From the NCBI GenBank assembly GCA_014729955.1, contig WJJA01000299.1:1-7252 (forward strand): a stretch of DNA of 7,252 nt, written 5' to 3'. The translations under genes were made by a program, and so were the position numbers. The notes under the pieces were generated by a model. That model was not told the DNA's origin. It searched no databases and saw only the letters and a program-made list of their open reading frames with translations. Position 1 is the first letter of the stretch. Every line of letters begins with the position of its first letter. The stretch is from a bacterium. GTDB taxonomy: Bacteria; Electryoneota; Electryoneia; Electryoneales; Electryoneaceae. Of the stretch, positions 1 to 5,401 are shown piece by piece.

Positions 1-1
1 C

Positions 2-1018
2 ACTCTGCCCGGTGTGTTCCTCACCCCGGTGCTGGGGGTGCTGGCGGATCGCTGGGGGCGCAAGACGGTGCTGATTCCTTCGCTCTTGCTTGTGGGCGTG
101 GCCGGAACTGCCTGCGCATTCACCCGCAGTTTTGCTCTCCTGCTCGTGTTCCGCTTCTTTCACGGTGTCGGATCGGCGGCGCTGGGGTCGCTCAATCTCA
201 CCATTATCGGCGACATTTTTGAGGGCAGGCGCAGAACCGCGGCGATGGGGTACAACGGAGGGGTACTTACCGTCGGCACGGCAACCTATCCGCTTGTCGG
301 CGGGGCGCTTGCGAATTTCGGATGGAATGTGCCGTTTTTTCTGCCGCTCCTGGCCTTGCCGGTTGCGCTGGCCGCCTGGCTCTGGATGGACCTCGAACGG
401 CCGGATACTAGTCAAACCCTGGGCACCTACCTCAAAGGCACGCTGCAGAACATCGGAGACCCGCGCCTGATCGGTCTCTTCTTCGCCAATTTCGCCCTCC
501 TCTTCATCATCTTCGGCGCCTACATCTCCTACTTCCCGTTTGTTGCCAAGCAGTTTCTCGGCAACGAGACCCTGAAAATCGGTATGATGATGGGAGTCGC
601 CGGACTCACAACCGCTGCCACATCCTTCAGCCTTGGTTTCATCAGCCGGTTTCTCTCGGAACGGCGTCTCCTGCATGTAGGCTTTGCTCTTTACATGATC
701 GGTCTGCTCCTGATTCCGTTTGGTTCCGAGCTGTGGCAGGTCATTCCACCGCTGGTCCTGATGGGACTGGGGCAGGGGCTGGGGATGCCGACCATCTTCA
801 GCCTGTTGTCCTCGCTCGCCCCGATGGAAAGACGAGGGGCGGTGATGTCGGTGAACGGTACCGTGTTGCGTATCGGACAAACCTTGGGGCCGCTCGCTAT
901 GGGCGGGCTGTACGGCTTGGCGGGTCTATACGCTCCGTTCTATGCTGCCGCCGTACTGGCCGGCGTGATGCAGGTCGGGTTGTACATCCTTGTCACGAGA
1001 CGGATGAAGAAGGCGTAG
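2..1018 (+). CDS. MFS transporter, 5'-truncated by window edge
   Basis: Inner-membrane major facilitator superfamily transporter, probably a proton-coupled drug or metabolite exporter; the substrate cannot be told. The reading frame is open to the left edge. A GTG at 14 is not the real start, because the frame before it already reads Thr-Leu-Pro-Gly, the end of TM2 that precedes motif A. 338 residues are visible. Motif A, GVLADRWGRK, lies at visible residues 12-21 (TM2-TM3 loop), and a motif-B-like Arg-Phe-Phe-His-Gly-Val-Gly starts at about residue 51 (TM4). About ten further hydrophobic segments follow, split by a charged central loop near residues 127-150, as expected for the 6+6 fold. The protein ends with a basic RRMKKA tail. 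About 50 N-terminal residues including TM1 are probably missing. No neighbour on the same strand follows, so it is the last gene of its transcription unit. Confidence 0.9.
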   Translation, partial: TLPGVFLTPVLGVLADRWGRKTVLIPSLLLVGVAGTACAFTRSFALLLVFRFFHGVGSAALGSLNLTIIGDIFEGRRRTAAMGYNGGVLTVGTATYPLVGGALANFGWNVPFFLPLLALPVALAAWLWMDLERPDTSQTLGTYLKGTLQNIGDPRLIGLFFANFALLFIIFGAYISYFPFVAKQFLGNETLKIGMMMGVAGLTTAATSFSLGFISRFLSERRLLHVGFALYMIGLLLIPFGSELWQVIPPLVLMGLGQGLGMPTIFSLLSSLAPMERRGAVMSVNGTVLRIGQTLGPLAMGGLYGLAGLYAPFYAAAVLAGVMQVGLYILVTRRMKKA

Positions 1019-1041
1019 CACGGACTTGTGCGCCTCAACGT

Positions 1042-1087
1042 TGTGTCAGGTCTTGATTCGTCGTCAGACGAATTGTGACCTGACACA
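1042..1087. repeat. REP-like long imperfect hairpin
   Basis: A 46-nt near-palindrome. The outer arms TGTGTCAGGTC (1042-1052) and GACCTGACACA (1077-1087) are perfect complements. The inner arms ATTCGTC (1056-1062) and GACGAAT (1067-1073) are also perfect, closing on a GTCA tetraloop. Between them lies a 3x3 segment (TTG against TGT) that could form two G-U wobble pairs in RNA. It begins 24 nt after the MFS stop codon. There is no T-run on either side, so it is not a standard intrinsic terminator. The size, symmetry and intergenic position suit a REP sequence of the kind mobilised by REP-associated (Y1) transposases. It may also protect mRNA 3' ends or stop transcription from both converging genes. 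REP membership is inferred; only one copy is in the window. Confidence 0.7.
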
Positions 1088-1155
1088 GATCCACCACGGT
1101 TATTCCGCCAGGTCACACGCCGCTTCGCCGAGGGTTGACTACGGCCTTTTCATAG

Positions 1156-1411
1156 CCCGAATATTTCACGAGTTCAAAGTGCGTCAGATGCGAGGCGCGA
1201 AGGATGAAGCTGTATGGCAATACCGCGAATCCTTCGGAACAAAGCAGATGACGTGCTTGGGACCGCCCGAAGGGGGAATGAATAAATGGGTATTTCTTCT
1301 TTTACGTCTGGGTACAAACCGTCGCCGGGAGGAAGTGGCAAATTGGGGAATATCTTCCTGTAAAACCAGTCCTTACCATAGCTCGCTTTCATCATTCATG
1401 AAATATTCGGG
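1156..1411. mobile_element. MITE-like non-autonomous transposable element
   Basis: The left end CCCGAATATTTCA (1156-1168) is repeated exactly in inverted orientation at 1399-1411. Allowing one mismatch, the match extends to 16 bp (1156-1171 against 1396-1411). The tetranucleotide ATAG lies directly outside both ends (1152-1155 and 1412-1415), as expected of a target-site duplication. The 256-bp interior carries no recognisable transposase: its open frames (plus 1026-1415, minus 1174-1395) are compositionally unremarkable and cross the element boundary or lack known motifs. Inverted repeats plus a duplication and no transposase define a MITE or an internally deleted insertion sequence. Ends that begin CC and a 4-bp duplication would fit IS1380-type elements, but that family link is tentative. 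It sits safely between two converging genes. Confidence 0.75.
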
Positions 1412-1503
1412 ATAGGAGACCTGACGGAACGAATGCCTCGAAGTCGCCCGCGCCGGGGAGAGGCGTAGTTCGTCGTCATGGGCCCTGACTCGGCGAATCC
1501 GGG

Positions 1504-2298
1504 CTACTGTCTGTCCTGCTGCCCTCGATCAGGGATCAGGCAGGCGATCACGACCGGCGAATCCGGATCGTTGTAGGTCATCCGTACACGACGCAGGTCA
1601 TCCGGCGTATCGACACCGGCCGGCACAGGCGAGACATCCACGACACCGATCGGGATGCCGTGCTCAAGCATGCGAAGCTGCTCCAGGCGCTCGCACTGCT
1701 CGAGATTGGAGGGCGGCAGGTGGGTGAATCGTTCCAGGGCCACACGTCGAAACGCATACAAACCGATATGACGACGAAAGAGCGGATCGGGCGCCTGCTT
1801 GCCGCGGGGATGAGGGATGGCAGAACGGGAGAAATACAGCGCACGACCGAACGCATCAGTGACAACCTTGACAACATCCGGGTTGTTCAGGTCTTCCGCG
1901 GGAATCGGGCAGGCTGCGGTGGTTACCATGAACTCTTCGGTATCCAGCAGCAACTGAATGGTGCGGTCGATATGCCCGGGCGGCAGCAGCGGTTCATCCC
2001 CCTGGATGTTTACGACGATATCAACGGCTAAATCCTGCACGGCGGCATGCACACGGTCGGATCCGCTGGGCAGATCCGGTGCGGTCAGAACGACCTCTCC
2101 CCCCGCGGTTTCAATCGCTTCGGCGATACGACCATCGTCCGTCGCCACCACCAGACGATCGATCAAGCTGCTGTTTCGTACCGTCTCAAATGTACGCACA
2201 ATCAGCGGTTTGCCTTGGATATCAGAGAGCATTTTGCCCGGCAGGCGGGTTGACTGGTAACGTGCGGGAATCACCCCGACAACCTTCGATTGGGTCAT
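1504..2298 (-). CDS. kdsB: 3-deoxy-manno-octulosonate cytidylyltransferase (CMP-Kdo synthetase)
   Basis: Cytoplasmic Mg2+-dependent enzyme that activates Kdo with CTP to give CMP-Kdo and pyrophosphate, the donor for the inner core of lipopolysaccharide. The 264-residue product shows the family motifs in order: IPARYQSTRLPGK nucleotide-binding loop (10-22), ATDDGRI (52-58), LPSGSDRV (76-83), NIQGDEPLL with a metal-binding Asp (97-105), HIGLYAFRR (177-185), LEQLRMLEHG (205-214) and GVDTPDDL (228-235). The usual length is about 250 residues; this one has an extra C-terminal tail (about 241-264). The ATG start at 2298 overlaps the GatC-like stop by 4 nt (ATGA) and is preceded by AGGA at 2305-2308, 6 nt upstream, so it is translationally coupled. 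It is the last gene of the four-gene minus-strand operon. Confidence 0.95.
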   Translation of the reverse strand: MTQSKVVGVIPARYQSTRLPGKMLSDIQGKPLIVRTFETVRNSSLIDRLVVATDDGRIAEAIETAGGEVVLTAPDLPSGSDRVHAAVQDLAVDIVVNIQGDEPLLPPGHIDRTIQLLLDTEEFMVTTAACPIPAEDLNNPDVVKVVTDAFGRALYFSRSAIPHPRGKQAPDPLFRRHIGLYAFRRVALERFTHLPPSNLEQCERLEQLRMLEHGIPIGVVDVSPVPAGVDTPDDLRRVRMTYNDPDSPVVIACLIPDRGQQDRQ

Positions 2299-2591
2299 GC
2301 CTTGTCCTGTTTCTGTGTTTTCAAGGGCGCAAAGCGGAACAACCTCTGAGCCGTGTCCGGGGCTTGGACCGGGTAGTCGGCGCGTGACGCGGATACCTGT
2401 ACGTCGTCGGGTGCCGGTTGCATGGGCGTCGTGTGGGGCGTGTATGGCTCGGCCGTGTTTTCCGGGCTGAACGGAGCCATCTGCCCGGCAATCCGCTCGA
2501 TATCGGACGAGTAGGTTTCCACCTCATCGTCATCGAGCACAAGCCCGCACATCGCAGCCAGGTCACGCATGTCTTCGGGCGAAGGTTTCAA
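2295..2591 (-). CDS. GatC-like small protein, TTG start
   Basis: A 98-residue protein resembling GatC, the small subunit of the GatCAB Asp-tRNA(Asn)/Glu-tRNA(Gln) amidotransferase that stabilises GatA. GatC-like features are an N-terminal Ser-Pro-Glu-Asp-Met-Arg-Asp-Leu-Ala segment (4-12), an acidic LDDDEVE turn (19-25), a second helix, and a proline-rich extended C-terminal part ending in DTAQRLFRFAPLK (79-91), which parallels the GatC tail. The frame stays open upstream to about 2783 inside the hydrolase gene, but homology begins only at Lys-Pro-Ser-Pro-Glu. I therefore choose TTG at 2591, whose last two bases overlap the upstream TGA (TTGA). An ATG at 2570 is possible but would cut into the conserved start. 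No gatA or gatB is present, and the sequence is divergent, so it may serve another amidase or have another role. Confidence 0.6.
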   Translation of the reverse strand: MKPSPEDMRDLAAMCGLVLDDDEVETYSSDIERIAGQMAPFSPENTAEPYTPHTTPMQPAPDDVQVSASRADYPVQAPDTAQRLFRFAPLKTQKQDKA

Positions 2592-3226
2592 GTCTGCGCA
2601 TCCAGCAGGACTACGGGGCACGGCGCCGCGACCTTGAAATGCTCGGCGTCGGCACGGCCACCGACAATGTCGCCCCAGTGCATCGGAATCGCGACCTTCG
2701 GGCCGATCCGTCCGGCCGCTTCCACCGCTTCGTCGGCGGTCATCACGTACGTTCCGCTCACGGTCAGCAGGGCTACATCGCAAGCCAGGCCGCGCATCTC
2801 GTCGATTACGTCGGTATCGCCCGAATGATAGATTCGCACGCCGTCCAGGGTCACGATATAGCCGAGCCAGTCATTGTCACGAGGATGGAACTCTTTGTTG
2901 GTGTTGTAAGCACGCACCGCATCTACCTTGAGACCCGCAACATCCGCACTTTCGCCCGGCGCAAGAAAAACGGTGTTCGGTTCGGTGACCTTGTCACGGC
3001 AGGCCGCCGGCGCGACAACAGCCGCGCCTTCACTTACGGCCTTCTCGATATCTTCCGAAGAGTAGTGATCGTAATGTGTGTGGGTAATCAGAATGAGGTC
3101 ACCGTCACGGGGGGCGTTGCGAAGCTTCCAGGGGTCGATGTAGACAGTCTTCTCGCCGCGGAGACGGAACGAGGCGTGCCCCAGCCAGTCCACGCCTCCG
3201 ATCAGTCTTTCAATCGCTTCGCTCAT
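2588..3226 (-). CDS. MBL-fold metal-dependent hydrolase (UPF0173/UlaG-like)
   Basis: A 212-residue cytoplasmic metallo-beta-lactamase-fold protein. The metal site is visible: HTHYDH at 49-54 (HxHxDH motif), His114 in a YNTNKEFHP segment, GDTD at 136-139, and PMHWG with His183 near the C-terminus. WLGHASFRL (14-22) and DPW (31-33) are typical of the UlaG/UPF0173 group, whose members act on phosphodiester, lactone or similar bonds; the substrate here is unknown. There is no signal peptide. The ATG at 3226 lies 2 nt after the stop of the upstream GyrI-like gene, with an AGG about 8 nt before it. Its 3' end overlaps the GatC-like start by 4 nt. Length and motifs are complete and no catalytic residue appears lost. 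Confidence 0.88.
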   Translation of the reverse strand: MSEAIERLIGGVDWLGHASFRLRGEKTVYIDPWKLRNAPRDGDLILITHTHYDHYSSEDIEKAVSEGAAVVAPAACRDKVTEPNTVFLAPGESADVAGLKVDAVRAYNTNKEFHPRDNDWLGYIVTLDGVRIYHSGDTDVIDEMRGLACDVALLTVSGTYVMTADEAVEAAGRIGPKVAIPMHWGDIVGGRADAEHFKVAAPCPVVLLDAQT

Positions 3227-3228
3227 GG

Positions 3229-3693
3229 CTACAACCTGCAGAAGATGACAAATTGCTTGGTCCGTTGTCCGGAGAATTCGGGACCGTGCCTGAAATCCCA
3301 GTAGTAGGTTGCGGTCGGCTTGACACCTTTTTGAGATTCGACATGCTGCTGCAGTTTCTTCGCCGTTTTGCCGATGGTTTTGAATTCACCTTTGTGCACC
3401 GTTGAGAAGACCTTGCTCTTCTCGATTTCCACCACGGATGCATCGTACTGGTCGGGCTTCGGGATCTCCATCAACAGACGACCCTTGAACAACTCGACCT
3501 CCATTAATAACATCGATTCCGGTTTTGGTACATAGCCCTTGCTTTCAAGCTCTGCACGAAGGTGCTGAACCGATTCGAACAGATTCTGCACCTTGCCGAA
3601 GAACACTTTTAATGGTACGGTATAGCAATTCTTGTTTTCCCATTCAAACTCACCGTCTTCCCACCGTTCCACACTGGTAAAATCGCTACTCAT
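3229..3693 (-). CDS. GyrI-like (effector-binding) domain protein
   Basis: A 154-residue soluble protein and first gene of the operon. The C-terminal half holds the pattern SKVFSTVHKGEFKTIGKTAKKL (93-114), which resembles the GyrI-like/AraC effector-binding fold: a strand ending in His, a Lys-Gly-(aromatic) turn, then a helix. An earlier half-repeat with MEVELFKGRLLMEI (64-77) fits the second half of that pseudo-symmetric domain. A family member might bind a hydrophobic or cationic small molecule, or hydrolyse cyclopropanoid compounds; nothing here decides. There is no DNA-binding domain. The ATG at 3693 is supported by GGGGAG at 3701-3706, 7 nt upstream. A short N-terminal stretch rich in Trp, Glu and Asp precedes the domain. 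The family call is by pattern only and the function is unknown. Confidence 0.6.
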   Translation of the reverse strand: MSSDFTSVERWEDGEFEWENKNCYTVPLKVFFGKVQNLFESVQHLRAELESKGYVPKPESMLLMEVELFKGRLLMEIPKPDQYDASVVEIEKSKVFSTVHKGEFKTIGKTAKKLQQHVESQKGVKPTATYYWDFRHGPEFSGQRTKQFVIFCRL

Positions 3694-3731
3694 GCACGCT
3701 CTCCCCTGGTATCGGTTGCACTGAATGTGGT

Positions 3732-3760
3732 AAGATAGAGCGCTTTACCGATCAACTCAA
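3732..3760 (-). promoter_or_regulatory. Candidate sigma70-type promoter of the minus-strand operon
   Basis: Read on the minus strand, TTGAGT (3760-3755) and TATCTT (3737-3732) are separated by exactly 17 nt. Each matches the sigma70 consensus at four of six positions. A start near 3725 would leave a leader of about 30 nt before the ATG at 3693, which carries a good ribosome binding site. The -10 overlaps an extended -10-like TGGTAAGAT on the plus strand (3728-3736). The prediction rests on consensus and spacing alone. Confidence 0.4.
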
Positions 3761-3887
3761 TACAAGGCTCGCAACGTCTGAACTGAGCGCGGGGAGCGGG
3801 CTCGCTTGGAATCCGTAGATTCGACACCTACCTTTCCAGCATCGGGAGTCCGCAGTTCCGCTTTTTCCTTTCAACAGTCTAGCATAC

Positions 3888-3891
3888 AGGA
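3888..3891 (+). promoter_or_regulatory. Ribosome binding site deciding the tnaA start
   Basis: AGGA lies 7 nt before the ATG at 3899. It supports this ATG over the upstream in-frame TTG at 3806, which would add a 31-residue extension with no counterpart in known tryptophanases or tyrosine phenol-lyases. Confidence 0.65.
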
Positions 3892-3898
3892 CAAGTCC

Positions 3899-5281
3899 AT
3901 GTTGCCTGCATCCGCAAACCCTGAACCGTATCGCATCAAAATGGTGGAACCGATCTACCTGATTCCCCGCGAAGATCGTGAGCTGGCTCTGCTGGAAGCC
4001 GGGTTGAACGTGTTCAACCTGCACGCGGAGAAGGTATTCATCGATCTTCTGACGGACTCGGGAACCGGTGCGATGAGCGAGGGGCAGTGGTCCGCGATGT
4101 TCCAGGGCGACGAAAGCTATGCGGGCAGCCCGTCCTATCATCGACTGCGTGAAGCGGTTCGTGATGTGATGGGCTTTCCCTTCGTTCTTCCGACCCATCA
4201 GGGACGTGCGGCGGAAAATGTGCTGCACTCCGCGATGATCAAGCCCGGTGATGTTATCCCCGGCAACAGCCATTTTGACACCACCAAGGCGCATATCGAA
4301 TACCGTAAGGCTCATGCGATCGACTGCACCATCGACGAATGCTTCGAACCGGAGATCGAGCATCCCTTCAAGGGAAATGTAGACCTGGAGAAGTTGGATC
4401 GTTCGGTGGAGGAACACGGCGTCGACAAGATTCCGTTCGTATTGATCACGGTGACAAACAACTCCGGCGGCGGCCAGCCGGTCAGCCTGGAAAACATCAA
4501 CGCGGTCGCCGATTACTGCGAGTCCAAGGGCCTGCGGCTGATGATCGACTGTGCACGATTTGCCGAAAACGCCTGGTTCATCAAGCACCGTGAAGAGGCG
4601 CACCGCCATCGTCCGATCGAGGACATCATTCATGACATCTTCCGCCGCGCCACCGGCTGCACCATGAGCGCAAAAAAGGATGCAATTGTCAACATCGGCG
4701 GATTCATCGCATTGCGTGATGAAGAGATTTATGAGCAGTGCTGCACGTATAACATTCTCTTCGAGGGCTACCTGACGTACGGCGGGATGAGCGGCCGTGA
4801 CATGGAGGCGCTGGCTGTCGGGCTGCAGGAGGGTACCAACGAGAGTTACCTGGCGGCGCGTATAGGACAAGTGCGCCGTTTCGGCGATGCCCTGACCGAT
4901 GCCGGCATCCCGATCGTTCGTCCTCCCGGCGGGCATGCGATTTACTTGGACGCGAAGAAGTTTCTGCCTCATATCGACCAGGAGCAGTTCCCTGCACAGG
5001 CGCTTGTGTGTGAACTGTACCTCGAGGCGGGCGTGCGCGCGGTGGAAATCGGAACCGTCCTGGCCGACCGAGACCCCGACAACGGCAACAATCGTCCCCC
5101 GAAACTGGAACTGATGCGTCTGACCATCCCACGGCGTGTCTACACCGACAACCACTTCGCCTACGTGCGCGATGCCCTGGTAAACCTTTACGAACGGCGC
5201 GACAAAATCCGCGGTTTGAAGTTCACGTACGAGCCGCCGATTCTACGACACTTCCGTGCTCGATTTGACTGGATACGGTAG
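3899..5281 (+). CDS. tnaA: Tryptophanase (PLP-dependent beta-eliminating lyase), TPL-like backbone
   Basis: PLP enzyme expected to convert L-tryptophan to indole, pyruvate and ammonia in the cytoplasm. The 460-residue product carries FIDLLTDSGT (47-56), GDESYAGS (70-77), PTHQGR (98-103), Asn188 and Asp217-x-x-Arg220 around PLP, the Schiff-base Lys260 in SAKKD, and Arg407 for the substrate carboxylate. From memory it aligns without gaps to Citrobacter freundii tyrosine phenol-lyase (456 residues) at a constant offset of +3, and shares the GRDMEA, RLTIPRRVYT and RGLKF motifs and a TPL-like end (ARFDWI). The three positions that separate the two activities are of tryptophanase type: Asp127 (TPL Thr124), Ile384 (TPL Arg381) and His451 (TPL Phe448). 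Hence tryptophanase is preferred. The gene stands alone: no TnaB-type permease follows, and the next gene converges on it. Confidence 0.9.
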   Translation: MLPASANPEPYRIKMVEPIYLIPREDRELALLEAGLNVFNLHAEKVFIDLLTDSGTGAMSEGQWSAMFQGDESYAGSPSYHRLREAVRDVMGFPFVLPTHQGRAAENVLHSAMIKPGDVIPGNSHFDTTKAHIEYRKAHAIDCTIDECFEPEIEHPFKGNVDLEKLDRSVEEHGVDKIPFVLITVTNNSGGGQPVSLENINAVADYCESKGLRLMIDCARFAENAWFIKHREEAHRHRPIEDIIHDIFRRATGCTMSAKKDAIVNIGGFIALRDEEIYEQCCTYNILFEGYLTYGGMSGRDMEALAVGLQEGTNESYLAARIGQVRRFGDALTDAGIPIVRPPGGHAIYLDAKKFLPHIDQEQFPAQALVCELYLEAGVRAVEIGTVLADRDPDNGNNRPPKLELMRLTIPRRVYTDNHFAYVRDALVNLYERRDKIRGLKFTYEPPILRHFRARFDWIR

Positions 5282-5401
5282 CAGATCGGGGGAGTCAGCG
5301 GATTCAATCGAACGGTATGCAGGGGGGCTGATCGTTCGGAATGACCGACCCGGTGGGAGCAAACTGAAGGGCAGAGTGATCCGAACCGACCTGCTTCCAT
5401 G

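Larger units (their letters stand above)
1019..1503. other. Gene-free convergent intergenic region with two repeat elements
   Basis: This 485-bp gap separates the 3' ends of the MFS gene (plus) and kdsB (minus). Open frames on both strands here encode nothing I recognise and run through both repeats, so I call no gene. The gap holds the REP-like hairpin (1042-1087) and the MITE-like element (1156-1411). The remainder (1088-1155 and 1416-1503) shows no clear structure. I see no classic terminator with a T-tract for either gene. Confidence 0.75.
3694..3898. other. Divergent intergenic region of operon and tnaA
   Basis: 205 bp between the divergent starts. Besides the operon promoter, the plus strand has an extended -10-like TGGTAAGAT at 3728-3736 and a weaker TTGGAA-17 nt-TACCTT pair at 3806-3834; neither is convincing as the tnaA promoter. 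The heptamer GGCTCGC occurs twice as a direct repeat (3767-3773 and 3799-3805). I see no TnaC-like leader peptide of the enterobacterial kind and no intrinsic terminator, so no attenuation mechanism can be claimed. Confidence 0.45.

Noticed and set aside
1026..1415. Plus-strand 129-codon frame and opposite 73-codon frame (1174-1395) in the MFS-kdsB gap.
   Set aside because: The plus frame reads straight through the REP-like hairpin and the whole MITE-like element, the minus frame lies inside the element, and neither product resembles a known family.
1418..1425. GACCTGAC recurs just right of the MITE-like element, matching part of the REP hairpin arm at 1077-1084.
   Set aside because: Only 8 bp are shared, with no matching partner arm nearby; this could be chance and does not define a second REP copy.
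3806..3834. TTGGAA-17 nt-TACCTT as a tnaA promoter.
   Set aside because: The -10 matches only three of six consensus positions, so it is too weak to call from sequence alone.
3752..5155. A 467-codon open frame on the minus strand antisense to tnaA.
   Set aside because: It lies almost wholly opposite the lyase, whose product matches a known family end to end. The antisense product has no recognisable motif and is explained by codon bias at this GC content.
5309..5386. Inverted repeats CGAACG/CGTTCG (5309-5338) and GTTCGGA/TCCGAAC (5334-5386) between the tnaA and TrpF-like stops, considered as a shared terminator.
   Set aside because: Stems are short, loops are long (18 and 39 nt), and there is no T-tract on either strand.
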